Origin: Pseudomonadota bacterium
Lineage (GTDB): Bacteria > Myxococcota > Bradymonadia > UBA4248
Assembly: GCA_017629415.1 (NCBI GenBank)
Contig: JAGBXG010000241.1
Location: 1 to 14,420 of the forward strand
Reading direction: 5' to 3'
Length of the DNA stretch: 14,420 nt
Positions 6,579 through 14,272 of the stretch are shown here, piece after piece; the stretch's first letter is position 1; each line of letters opens with the position of its first letter. The notes under the pieces were generated by a model. The model saw nothing but the letters and a program-made list of their open reading frames with translations, made no database searches and was not told the origin of the DNA. Position numbers and translations under genes: made by a program.

Positions 6579-8609
6579 TTATGGCACATAGATAAATCCA
6601 AAAACGTTGCTTTTTTCGATGGCAAGGCTTTGGTTGGCTTGAATAAATGTCATTTGGTATGCCGCCCAAGGCTGATACTGATTCTGAATCTGGAGTAATT
6701 CTCCTGAGTGAACAGGTTGACGTGTATAAAGTTCTGCCATTTCGACATTTTCTTGGCGTTCGTTGGATAATCCTGTCAAAAATCCAAGCCGTTCTCGGAG
6801 CAGGCCATCTGAGGTTCGGTAATACAGCGATTTAAGCCAAGGCGCATGAGGCAGAGCCCTGAGTTTTTGGAGTGCCCAAAGGGCATTGTATGCCAGGCGT
6901 GTATCTTCGTGTGTCAGTAAATGCTGAAGTGTTTCAATGAGAGATGTCCTTTCCAGTTGCGCGGCAGCGACAACGGCTTGAAGTGCAGCCATGATATCGT
7001 CATGCTGTATGGTTTTGAGTATCATTTCATCCAAATTTTCTTTATCTTTTATCCATTCAGGATGATTGGCCAAGATTTGCCAGGCTTGAGCTTTTACAGC
7101 GGCATCTGAGTCGTTCAGGGCATACCAAACGAGATCATCGGCATGTTTTTGCGCGGGTTTAAGGATTTGAAGCCATGTGCGTTTCATATCTGGCCGCATT
7201 TTTTCAAACGCCTCAACGGCAGGCAAATCCAACGGTATTTCAAGAGCATCCAGCAAGCGTAATGCCGGTTCAGCATGCAGGCGTCGTGAATCTCCAAGTA
7301 CGTGCAACGCATTTTGGACAAGCTTCTGCTTGTTGTCGACATCGATGTCTGCAGTTTTGTCATGTATGGCCAAGACAAGTCCCCAGCGTGCCAAATAAGT
7401 CCGCCCGATACCGTCAAAATCTGGGAATTCGAAGACAATAGGGATGAGCAAATTTGCTAATATTGGATTTTTTGCCATGATTTGCATGGCTGCTGCGGCA
7501 ATTTGGGGATTTGACAGTCCCATTTGAGCCATGAATGACTTCTGAACATCTGGATCTTCGGCAAAGTGTCCAAGAATTTGCCATGCCAGAATCGCCGTAT
7601 CGGTATTTTGGGAATACCGCAGTGATAAGGCCAGTGTTTTGGCATATTTTCCGGGATATTTGGCTAAAAGTTTTAGAAAAGCCTGGGTCAAGGCCGGATT
7701 TGTTGTGATATCCCGTTCCCATGTGAGCATGTTGTCATCTTTGGCCTGGATGACGGCATCGGCAAACTGTCGTGCACCTTCTCCATGCAATTTTTCCATG
7801 ACCTCAAGGCGTGAAGCATTGGGCAATGTATGTGCCCAGGCCAAAATCCATCTGACGGCATCGGGCGAAGCCAGGTGAGCTTGAATCGAGGCGATCCATG
7901 CCAAATAGGGTTCTGGATTGTCCCAAAATAAAGCCTCTTGCTCATGCGTTAATGCAAATGCAGGGGGTAGATGTGGGGTCAAAATGGCCCATGTTCGGAA
8001 CAGATTTTGCCGCGCCGGTTCTTCCGTTGTTTGCATCAGTTCATGGTAAATGGCTTGAAACAACACATCTGCTTCTTCTCTGTAGGCATCGGCAATACTT
8101 GTGACCAGAGGAGCATGTCTTGCCCAGGCAGCAAACTGTTTGGCAAGAGGTTTGCGCATATCTTTGGGCAAACTGCGCAGAATTTTACGCTGGATTTCAT
8201 CCGGATTTTCAGGATCAATGGTTGCCAGCAATGCGTGATAATCTTCGGGGCGTTCCATTCGCGTCAATGCTTTGAGGGCATCCAACCGAATTTCGTTCAT
8301 GGGATGGCGCCGAATCAGCTCCATCAACGGCGGTGCCAAACGCGGATTTCCGGTAGCCTGAGCTGCACGGCATGCCGCCTGAATCACAGTATGTTCTGGA
8401 TGCCGCATCATATCTGAAAGCCAGGGTACACAGCTTTCATCGCAGATACGTCCCATTTTTTCCAAAGCTGCAATGATCGTTTCTGTATTTGGCGATGAGA
8501 GATCTGCAATGGCATTTGAGAGTGCAGACTCTTGAGCCTGTGCAGAGCCCGTATATCCGAGCATCGCTGTGAATGCCGCCCAAAATAGATAAATGGCACG
8601 TTTAGACAT
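6579..8609 (-). CDS. Exported HEAT-repeat-type protein
   Basis: 676 residues from the ATG at 8609. The N-terminus is a signal peptide: MSKR, a hydrophobic core and AQA before Q26 as a likely signal-peptidase site. The rest is a chain of helical pairs with HEAT-like spacing, such as IIAALEKMGR..CVPWLSDMM, VIQAACRAAQATGN, IRLDALKALTRM, AVKAQAWQILANHP and TRLAYNALWALQKLR, running nearly to the C-terminus. HEAT solenoids are scaffolds for protein binding, so a periplasmic or surface scaffold is likely; no catalytic motif is visible. The open frame continues 65 codons upstream to 8804, but that part is read through palindromic repeat A and lacks a leader, so I reject it. No good ribosome binding site precedes either start. 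It lies 164 bases before the cysteine-tailed membrane protein. Confidence 0.82.
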   Translation of the reverse strand: MSKRAIYLFWAAFTAMLGYTGSAQAQESALSNAIADLSSPNTETIIAALEKMGRICDESCVPWLSDMMRHPEHTVIQAACRAAQATGNPRLAPPLMELIRRHPMNEIRLDALKALTRMERPEDYHALLATIDPENPDEIQRKILRSLPKDMRKPLAKQFAAWARHAPLVTSIADAYREEADVLFQAIYHELMQTTEEPARQNLFRTWAILTPHLPPAFALTHEQEALFWDNPEPYLAWIASIQAHLASPDAVRWILAWAHTLPNASRLEVMEKLHGEGARQFADAVIQAKDDNMLTWERDITTNPALTQAFLKLLAKYPGKYAKTLALSLRYSQNTDTAILAWQILGHFAEDPDVQKSFMAQMGLSNPQIAAAAMQIMAKNPILANLLIPIVFEFPDFDGIGRTYLARWGLVLAIHDKTADIDVDNKQKLVQNALHVLGDSRRLHAEPALRLLDALEIPLDLPAVEAFEKMRPDMKRTWLQILKPAQKHADDLVWYALNDSDAAVKAQAWQILANHPEWIKDKENLDEMILKTIQHDDIMAALQAVVAAAQLERTSLIETLQHLLTHEDTRLAYNALWALQKLRALPHAPWLKSLYYRTSDGLLRERLGFLTGLSNERQENVEMAELYTRQPVHSGELLQIQNQYQPWAAYQMTFIQANQSLAIEKSNVFGFIYVP

Positions 8610-8660
8610 GGTTTTAATTTTGTATTTTATGGGGTTTGCCCACGATATATGCAAAGTTAT

Positions 8661-8704
8661 TTTGGGGCTCTGCCCCAAACCCAGCCAAGGGGCTGAGCTT
8701 CTTG
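8661..8704. repeat. Module A palindromic repeat, copy 3
   Basis: TTTGGGGC / GCCCCAAA (8661-8668, 8672-8679) is perfect. The second hairpin, CAAGGGGC with GCTTCTTG (8686-8693, 8697-8704), has two C-to-T changes that still pair as G-U in RNA but not in DNA. It lies between cdaR and the HEAT-type gene. Confidence 0.85.
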
Positions 8705-8823
8705 AAACCCATGATATTGCCTTACGCTTTTGTAAATCTGAAGGATACTGAACGCTAACATTTAGGACGAAATGATCCCCTTTATGCAATGTGGCAGCCC
8801 CCATGACATGGTGTTACCCAATA

Positions 8824-8877
8824 GGGGGTAGGCGCGTATTTGCGCAGCAAATAGCGCCGCAGGGGGCGTTTCCCCCT
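8824..8877. repeat. Module C palindromic repeat, copy 2
   Basis: GGCGC, bulged G, TATTTGC (8831-8843) pairs with GCAAATA, GCGCC (8847-8858) over a GCA loop, followed by AGGGGG/CCCCCT (8861-8866, 8872-8877). The outer stem is GGCGC/GCGCC where copy 1 has GCCGC/GCGGC. It ends 11 bases from the cdaR stop codon. With module A it fills 8610-8888, which holds no gene I can support. Confidence 0.85.
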
Positions 8878-8888
8878 GCAAAAAAAAA

Positions 8889-9941
8889 TTATGGCTTTGG
8901 CGGCTGTGTTTCAGTGTTATTGGCATTATCAGAATCACGCCAGACTTTCAGCAGAACAGAGGGCAGTTTGCTTTCATCAAAGCCGACGCCGGGCGGCAGG
9001 TTGGGCACATTGAAATCACCGCTTTCCAAAAGCCGTGCATGACTGTCTTTGGTTTCATCTTCGGCGCCATCAATGGTAACAAAGAGTTTGGAAGCGTCGA
9101 TTTTAGCGAGCGATTCTTCATCGCCGACAAGTGTGAGGTCGATGGTGGGCGGAACAAATTCATGCTTTAAGGACAGGTTGAGAGGCACGATGGGCACGCC
9201 GAGTACGACGTTTTGACGCGATTTCGAAACGATATTGACGGTGACTTTGACTTGCTGAGAGTTTGCCTGAATGCCGGTGCGATTCAAAATAATCCAGCGA
9301 TTCACGGTAAAAGTCGAAGCTTTTCCAGTGAGATCGATGGGTTCGATATAAAGCTGGCTTGTGTTGGAGATCAGAGAAGTCGGGCCTGAAATTTCAATCG
9401 ATTCGGGAACAATACGGACTTCTCCCAGCTGATATCCCGGCAAAAGTTCGCCTGTGAAGGCATGATCTGTGGAGACGGCAACGATTCTGTGTTCAATCGA
9501 TTCGAGGTTGAGGCCGATAAATTCGGGGGTAAATTTTTCGATATTGACGCCTTCGGGCAAGCTGAGCATTTCGGGCTGCAGTGTGACCTGGATATTGCCA
9601 TTACGTGCCGGCGGTGTAAGTGTGATAACGCCGAGATCATCGCGGTTGATGTCTTTGATGAGTGAGGCACGTCCTCGGACGGAGACATTGACGTTTGTTT
9701 CTGTTTTGCCGTCCGTCGTGACAAAGCCATCCGGAAGTCGGATGGATACAGGAATTTGCTGGAACTCGATCGACAGATTGCGATCGCTCATAACCACAAC
9801 AAAGAGAATCAGGCTGCAGACAAGGGCAATGAGTTTTTGCGGCATATTGGCCAGCACACGCTCTTTGAATGAATGCCCGTGATGCACATGAATCGGGTTA
9901 TCCTGACTTGAACTCGTACGGTTAAGGGGAGATGAATTCAT
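8889..9941 (-). CDS. cdaR: YbbR-domain protein, membrane regulator of diadenylate cyclase
   Basis: 350 residues: a polar His-rich cytoplasmic start (1-34), one membrane helix (about 37-51, LIALVCSLILFVVVM) and an extracytoplasmic part made of repeated YbbR domains (roughly 55-130, 138-215, 220-300), each with a strand pattern ending in a PxxIxLxG-like turn, such as PESIEISGP and PPTIDLTLVG. In Firmicutes the homologue binds CdaA and controls c-di-AMP output; the same is inferred here because cdaR overlaps cdaA by four bases (ATGA) and has a good AGAGG six bases before its start. The C-terminus is a Pro/Asn/Thr tail. In many relatives glmM follows; here a repeat-filled gap follows instead. Confidence 0.88.
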   Translation of the reverse strand: MNSSPLNRTSSSQDNPIHVHHGHSFKERVLANMPQKLIALVCSLILFVVVMSDRNLSIEFQQIPVSIRLPDGFVTTDGKTETNVNVSVRGRASLIKDINRDDLGVITLTPPARNGNIQVTLQPEMLSLPEGVNIEKFTPEFIGLNLESIEHRIVAVSTDHAFTGELLPGYQLGEVRIVPESIEISGPTSLISNTSQLYIEPIDLTGKASTFTVNRWIILNRTGIQANSQQVKVTVNIVSKSRQNVVLGVPIVPLNLSLKHEFVPPTIDLTLVGDEESLAKIDASKLFVTIDGAEDETKDSHARLLESGDFNVPNLPPGVGFDESKLPSVLLKVWRDSDNANNTETQPPKP

Positions 9942-10804
9942 GAATGACCTCTCCAGGATTTAAATCTGCGGACGAGAACAGATGAACCGGCGATATTTCG
10001 CGAGGGATGGGATGTGACAAACATTTTATGGAGGTAGTCGCGGAGGGCTTCTTGTGAAAGCCGGCGTTTAAGCGTTTCATTATGTGCGACAGAAATGGCA
10101 CCTGTTTCTTCTGAGACGACAATAATCACGGCATCGGTAGATTCACTCAAGCCGATGGCGGCGCGATGACGTGTTCCCAAAGCTTTATCGATTTTATCAT
10201 TCGAGGTCAGCGGTAAGAAGCAGCCCGCACTGTTGATGCGTTGATCTTTAATGATGACGGCACCATCGTGTGTGGGATTGGCTTTGTAGGGAATGAACAG
10301 GGAAACGATAAGTTCTTTTGAAATGGTGGCATCAATTTTAATGCCTTCCACCATGTATTGATCGAGTGCAGCATCCATTTCAATGGCCATCAGCGCCCCG
10401 ATTCTTCGTTCGCTCAAGAGCGTGGCAGCCTTAACGATTTCTTCGATTTGAGAAGTTCCCAGGCGATCTTCTGTGGTGGGTGTCGAAAGGGTGCCTGTTT
10501 TACCAAATTCGCTTAAGCCTCTGCGGATATCTTCCTGAAAAATAATGACCAAAATGACGATAAACGAAACGAGGAATTTATCGAGTATCCAGTGAAGGGT
10601 GCTGAGATCAAGAATACCTGGCTGTGAGATAAGGTAGAGCGCGACAAATATCAGCAAACCGTAAAGCACCTGCATCGCTTTGGTGCCTCGAATCAGCATG
10701 AGAATCTGGTAGCACAAATACCATACGATAAGGATATCGAGGACAGCCAGTGCGATATCTTTCGCTGTATAGCCATTAAAATAGCTGAAAAACTGATCCA
10801 TCAT
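9938..10804 (-). CDS. cdaA: Membrane diadenylate cyclase (c-di-AMP synthase)
   Basis: Makes c-di-AMP from two ATP at the inner membrane. 288 residues: three membrane helices (about 17-37, 47-60, 72-90) followed by a DisA_N/DAC catalytic domain (about 110-250). The two catalytic motifs are present: DGA at 180-182 (THDGAVII) and RHR at 212-214 (GTRHRAAIGLSE), with VSEETG at 230-235. Nothing essential appears missing. The start is one of two adjacent ATGs (10804 or 10801), inside folP, giving an overlap of 26-29 bases; no clear ribosome binding site is seen, so coupling to folP is likely. Gram-negative lineages with this cyclase often carry folP next to it, and cdaR follows. Confidence 0.95.
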   Translation of the reverse strand: MMDQFFSYFNGYTAKDIALAVLDILIVWYLCYQILMLIRGTKAMQVLYGLLIFVALYLISQPGILDLSTLHWILDKFLVSFIVILVIIFQEDIRRGLSEFGKTGTLSTPTTEDRLGTSQIEEIVKAATLLSERRIGALMAIEMDAALDQYMVEGIKIDATISKELIVSLFIPYKANPTHDGAVIIKDQRINSAGCFLPLTSNDKIDKALGTRHRAAIGLSESTDAVIIVVSEETGAISVAHNETLKRRLSQEALRDYLHKMFVTSHPSRNIAGSSVLVRRFKSWRGHS

Positions 10805-11621
10805 AAGTCGCCATCTGCCTTGCGATAACGTTCAGCGCAGGTGAATGGACGCGGACAGCGGCCGCGCCGTGTTGAAAAGCCATCAGAGATACCATCGCAG
10901 TGGCAGTATCAAGCATGTGTAATGTTTGAGGTGTCGTACCGGAACATCCGGCAAGTTTTGCGATGCATCGTTTTCTGCTGTGTGCAATCAGCACCGGGCA
11001 GGACAAATGCGCCAATGCTGCCGGTGCTTCTGAAATCAGACGATAGTCATTAAACAGACCTTTGCCAAACCCGATTCCTGGATCTAGCACAATTTTACGC
11101 GGATCTATGCCACATTTTATCGCAAAATCTCTTCGTTTTCTGAGCTGATCTTCAATGCGTTTCATGCAGTCATCGAAAGGCAGTTCCCGAGCATCATGCG
11201 GAAACCAGGCCATCAGGATTATAGCCGCATTTGCATTGGCAACCGCACGATATATCCTGCCTTCGCGACTTTCTGAGATATCTTCGGTACCGCCAATATC
11301 ATTGATGATATCGACAAAGTCATGATTCAGGGCCCATTCTATGGTCTCGGGATATCGCGAATCGAGCGACAACGGACATGGTAATACCGTACGTGCCCAA
11401 GAAAGCGGTGATTCCAGCCTGGCCATTTCTTCTTCAGGTGTAATGGGAATGGCACCAGGACGTGTGGATTCTGCGCCAATATCGATGATATCCGCCCCCT
11501 GACGTGAAATCTTTTGGGCATAGGAACAACTGGAAACATCTTCGGATTCTGCATCGGATGAAAAGGAATCGGGCGATACATTCCAAATGGCAATAATGTG
11601 TTTTTGATGCGGTTCAAACAT
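10776..11621 (-). CDS. folP: Dihydropteroate synthase
   Basis: Joins p-aminobenzoate to dihydropterin pyrophosphate in folate synthesis; cytoplasmic TIM barrel. 281 residues with the main active-site landmarks: N14 in NVSPDSFS, ESTRPG (51-56), D87 in SLDS, N107 in IINDIG, DPGIGFGK (180-187), K217 in HSRKR and R257-H259 near the end. Divergent points: the usual NVTPDSFSDGG loop reads NVSPDSFSSDAES, so the DGG is missing; the usual MHM strand reads MAW; RVHD reads RVHS. Catalytic residues are kept, so I expect activity, with an altered substrate or sulfonamide-binding loop. ATG has AAGGG five bases upstream. It lies 114 bases after ftsH, behind a terminator, and overlaps cdaA. Confidence 0.88.
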   Translation of the reverse strand: MFEPHQKHIIAIWNVSPDSFSSDAESEDVSSCSYAQKISRQGADIIDIGAESTRPGAIPITPEEEMARLESPLSWARTVLPCPLSLDSRYPETIEWALNHDFVDIINDIGGTEDISESREGRIYRAVANANAAIILMAWFPHDARELPFDDCMKRIEDQLRKRRDFAIKCGIDPRKIVLDPGIGFGKGLFNDYRLISEAPAALAHLSCPVLIAHSRKRCIAKLAGCSGTTPQTLHMLDTATAMVSLMAFQHGAAAVRVHSPALNVIARQMATYDGSVFQLF

Positions 11622-11688
11622 CTTAACCCTTCAATATTCTTACGCAAAGGTTTTGGAACAAGATGAACGCTGGAAAGTTTTAAAGCAA

Positions 11689-11724
11689 AAAAAATCCCTC
11701 TCGTAGATGTGAGAGGGATTTTTT
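11689..11724. terminator. Bidirectional intrinsic terminator after ftsH
   Basis: TCCCTCTC (11695-11702) pairs with GAGAGGGA (11711-11718) over an eight-base loop, with six A before and six T after, so a U tract follows in both directions. It starts 12 bases past the ftsH stop. It should separate ftsH from folP-cdaA-cdaR, unless it only attenuates. I see no convincing promoter in the 67 bases left before folP. Confidence 0.9.
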
Positions 11725-11735
11725 AAAAATGAGAT

Positions 11736-13736
11736 TTATAGCTCAATGGGGGATAATCCTTTCGATTTTTCATCTTTAGATTTATCGTTTTTATCCTCGC
11801 TATCTTTATCCTTTTTATTGTCCGAGAATTTCTCAGCCAGTTTGGATTGGAAGGTGACTTTTGCCACGCGAGGCTTTGCGGCTGTTTCGCGTTCTTTCAG
11901 GGTAGTTCTTAAGACCTCAATGCCTTGAGCCAGCAGGACTTCGACATCTTCGACCTCCAATGTTTCGAATTCAATGAGGGCATCGGCGAGCAAATGAACT
12001 TTGTCGAGGTTTTCGGTGAGCAGACGGCGGCTCATTTCGTAGCCTTCGGTCAGATATTTCCGAATTTCCTCGTCAATAATTTGTGCTGTGCGTTCTGAAT
12101 AGTTTTTAGAATGTGAAAGTTCGCGTCCCAAGAATGGCTGTTCGTCTTGATCTCCGAAGGCGATGGGGCCGAGAACATCGCTCATACCCCATTCCATAAC
12201 CATGCGTTTGGCCAATTTAGTCGCCTGTTCGAGATCGTTGCCAGCACCTGTTGTGAGCTGATCAAATACGATTTCTTCCACGATTCTGCCGCCCATACAG
12301 ATGGCGATGCGATTGATGGCATATTTTTTCGTAATGCAAAGTCTGTCTTCTGTCGGCACAGAATAAGTGACGCCCAAAGCACGCCCGCGCGGAACGATGG
12401 TAATCTTGGACAAAGGATCGACATCTTCTTTGCCCAAAAGCAATGTGACCAACGCATGACCGGCTTCGTGATAAGCCGTTGTTTTTTTCTCATGTTCGCT
12501 GATGACCATGCTTTTGCGTTCGCGCCCCATGGCGATCTTATCTCGCGCTTCGACAAAGTCTTTCATTTCGAGGCATTCGGCATCGCGGGCAGCAGCAATC
12601 AAAGCAGCTTCATTGGCGATATTTTCGAGTTCGGCCCCAGAAGCTCCCGGTGTCAGGCGTGCAATGGTATCCAATTCAACATCAGGCGAAAGCGGCTTAT
12701 CTTTGGTATGAACTTCGAGAATGCTTTTGCGGCCTTTCACATCGGGATTGGGCACGACAACGCGGCGATCAAAACGACCTGGACGCAGCAAGGCAGGATC
12801 GAGAACATCGGGGCGGTTAGTTGCCGCCATCACGATAATGCCGTTATTGGCTTCAAAGCCGTCCATTTCAACGAGAAGTTGGTTTAACGTCTGTTCGCGT
12901 TCATCATGTCCGCCGCCCAAACCGGCACCACGGTAACGTCCAACCGCATCGATTTCGTCAATAAAGATGATACAACGACCGCTTTTTTTGGCCTGTTCAA
13001 ACAAATCGCGGACACGGCTGGCACCGACACCGACAAACATTTCCACGAAGTCCGAACCTGAAATGCTGTAAAAGGGCACCCCCGCTTCACCGGCAACGCC
13101 TTTGGCCAGCAACGTTTTACCGGTACCCGGCGATCCCATCAGAAGCACACCTTTGGGAATACGGCCACCCAGACGCTGATATTTTTCAGGATTTTTAAGA
13201 AAATCAACGATTTCGACGAGATCTGCCTTCGCTTCGTCAATGCCGGCAATATCATCAAATGTTACTTTATGTTGATCCGGCGAAAGCATGCGCGCTTTTG
13301 AACGGCCAAAACTCATCGCTTTGCCGCCGCCCACCTGGGACTGCCGAAACATAAACACAATCACGCCAATCAGCAAAAGTGTCGGCAACATATAAATCAA
13401 AAGCAGCTGCCACCAAGACTCTTCTTCTGCCTCAATAAATTCGTAGCTGATTTGCTTTTCTTCCAGCAGATCCTGCATATCTGCATTCAGAACACCAACA
13501 GTTTTAAAGGTTGTATGCTCTGAAAAAGTTTGCTGGCCAGTCGCCGTAAACTTGCCGGAAATCTTGTCTCCTTTGACCTCAACAGACTCAATTTGACCAT
13601 TCCGAACGGCGTTTGAAAATTCGCTATATTTCAGCTGCTGCTGACCTTCATGCCCACCGGATGTCTTCCAAAACAGCACGGTGAACAAACCCAACAACAA
13701 CATGAATGTGATAATACGTGGCAAATTAAACTTCAC
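11736..13736 (-). CDS. ftsH: ATP-dependent zinc metalloprotease FtsH
   Basis: Membrane-anchored AAA+ protease that removes unassembled membrane proteins and short-lived regulators. 666 residues: membrane helix 1 (about 8-23), periplasmic domain, helix 2 (about 111-130), AAA domain with Walker A GSPGTGKT (201-208; usually GPPGTGKT), Walker B IIFIDEID (256-263) and the second region of homology [20 protein letters not shown] (305-324), then the protease domain with HEAGH (423-427) and third zinc ligand D501 in [10 protein letters not shown]. The last 30 residues are an Asp/Lys/Ser tail ending SPIEL. The start is GTG at 13736 with AGGA eight bases upstream. A perfect 7-bp palindrome lies 24 bases ahead of it. 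It forms its own transcript, with a terminator after it. Confidence 0.97.
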   Translation of the reverse strand: MKFNLPRIITFMLLLGLFTVLFWKTSGGHEGQQQLKYSEFSNAVRNGQIESVEVKGDKISGKFTATGQQTFSEHTTFKTVGVLNADMQDLLEEKQISYEFIEAEEESWWQLLLIYMLPTLLLIGVIVFMFRQSQVGGGKAMSFGRSKARMLSPDQHKVTFDDIAGIDEAKADLVEIVDFLKNPEKYQRLGGRIPKGVLLMGSPGTGKTLLAKGVAGEAGVPFYSISGSDFVEMFVGVGASRVRDLFEQAKKSGRCIIFIDEIDAVGRYRGAGLGGGHDEREQTLNQLLVEMDGFEANNGIIVMAATNRPDVLDPALLRPGRFDRRVVVPNPDVKGRKSILEVHTKDKPLSPDVELDTIARLTPGASGAELENIANEAALIAAARDAECLEMKDFVEARDKIAMGRERKSMVISEHEKKTTAYHEAGHALVTLLLGKEDVDPLSKITIVPRGRALGVTYSVPTEDRLCITKKYAINRIAICMGGRIVEEIVFDQLTTGAGNDLEQATKLAKRMVMEWGMSDVLGPIAFGDQDEQPFLGRELSHSKNYSERTAQIIDEEIRKYLTEGYEMSRRLLTENLDKVHLLADALIEFETLEVEDVEVLLAQGIEVLRTTLKERETAAKPRVAKVTFQSKLAEKFSDNKKDKDSEDKNDKSKDEKSKGLSPIEL

Positions 13737-13759
13737 TAGAATATTCCTATCACATTATC

Positions 13760-13776
13760 GGTGCAACCATTGCACC
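13760..13776. promoter_or_regulatory. Palindrome in the ftsH leader
   Basis: GGTGCAA (13760-13766) and TTGCACC (13770-13776) are perfect inverted arms around a three-base spacer, 24 bases before the ftsH GTG start. It could be an operator or a leader hairpin close to the ribosome binding site. I found no promoter that clearly belongs to it. Confidence 0.5.
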
Positions 13777-13946
13777 TGCAGGCGATAACGGCGCATAAAA
13801 CGCATGTATTTCCATAAAAAAAGGCTTCAGAATCGGTTTATCCCGAAAAGAGCCAAAAAAACACATGCATTCTAATGATTTCAAACGCAACTGCACGAAC
13901 AAAATGTAAAAATCGACATCAGAGCTGGCGTATTTGGGCACATATT

Positions 13947-13976
13947 GGCGCGCTATGATAACATCATACGCGCGCC
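13947..13976. repeat. Thirteen-pair hairpin with one bulged base
   Basis: GGCGCGC, TATGAT (13947-13959) pairs with ATCATA, bulged C, GCGCGCC (13963-13976) over an AAC loop. Form and the single bulge resemble the core of module C, and the bases before it (GGCGTATTTG) look like a decayed module C core. It lies in the 334-base gap between ftsH and module C copy 3; I see no gene in that gap. Confidence 0.7.
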
Positions 13977-13977
13977 T

Positions 13978-14022
13978 GCGCGTCCTATGCCAGCCTTGCG
14001 GCGGCATACGGCCGCGCTTTTT
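13978..14022 (+). terminator. Plus-strand terminator-like hairpin
   Basis: Outer arms GCGCG (13978-13982) and CGCGC (14013-14017), inner arms TATGCC (13986-13991) and GGCATA (14003-14008) with GCC/GGC inside, then five T (14018-14022) on the plus strand. No plus-strand gene precedes it, so its role may be to stop transcription running away from ftsH. Confidence 0.4.
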
Positions 14023-14069
14023 CCGGCATAAACTAAGGTTTTCCATGAAGATTTGAATCATGCCGGATT

Positions 14070-14140
14070 GGGGCGTTGCGGGGCGAAGCCACGCATCGGG
14101 GGTAGGCGCGTATTGGCACAGCCAATAGCGCCGTAGGGGG
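14070..14140. repeat. Module C palindromic repeat, copy 3 (cut short)
   Basis: Begins GGGGCGTTGCGGGG like copy 1. The long stem is GGCGC, bulged G, TATTGGC (14105-14117) with GCCAATA, GCGCC (14121-14132) over ACA. AGGGGG (14135-14140) should be followed by a CCCCCT arm as in copies 1 and 2, but the sequence changes to that of an insertion sequence end instead. Confidence 0.8.
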
Positions 14141-14187
14141 CTTGGCGATAGTGTAAAAAAAGTGGTACACTTTCGTGGCAAATTCGG

Positions 14188-14215
14188 TTTACATCCCATG
14201 TGATACTAATTAAAT
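14188..14215 (+). promoter_or_regulatory. Possible transposase promoter
   Basis: TTTACA (14188-14193), 16-base spacer, TTAAAT (14210-14215). The -35 is five of six to consensus, the -10 four of six. It lies inside the element about 57 bases before the transposase start and would place the leader ORF at 14236 in the transcript. Confidence 0.4.
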
Positions 14216-14235
14216 AAGGACTGTCAGAGGTGCTT

Positions 14236-14262
14236 ATGAATTTTCTTCAAGGTACCTCATAA
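14236..14262 (+). CDS. Possible 8-codon leader ORF of the transposase
   Basis: ATG to TAA encodes MNFLQGTS. AGAGG lies five bases before its ATG. Its stop codon TAA overlaps the AAGGAG of the transposase. CTTATGA (14233-14239) can pair with TCATAAG (14257-14263), covering both the leader start and part of that ribosome binding site. This arrangement suggests translational control of the transposase, but so short an ORF may be chance. Confidence 0.35.
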   Translation: MNFLQGTS

Positions 14263-14272
14263 GGAGTATCGC

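Noticed and set aside
6404..6625. 73-codon minus-strand frame between the HEAT-type and Cys-tail genes
   Set aside because: Overlaps both flanking genes in another frame, Ser-rich and without homology or ribosome binding site.
8610..8804. 65-codon N-terminal extension of the HEAT-type protein
   Set aside because: It is read through repeat module A, and the internal ATG at 8609 gives a proper signal peptide.
12147..12887. 246-codon plus-strand frame opposite ftsH
   Set aside because: It is antisense to the conserved AAA and protease domains of FtsH, whose coding frame is certain.
13750..14199. 149-codon minus-strand open frame upstream of ftsH
   Set aside because: It runs through palindromic repeats, module C and the insertion sequence end; composition is not protein-like and there is no family resemblance.
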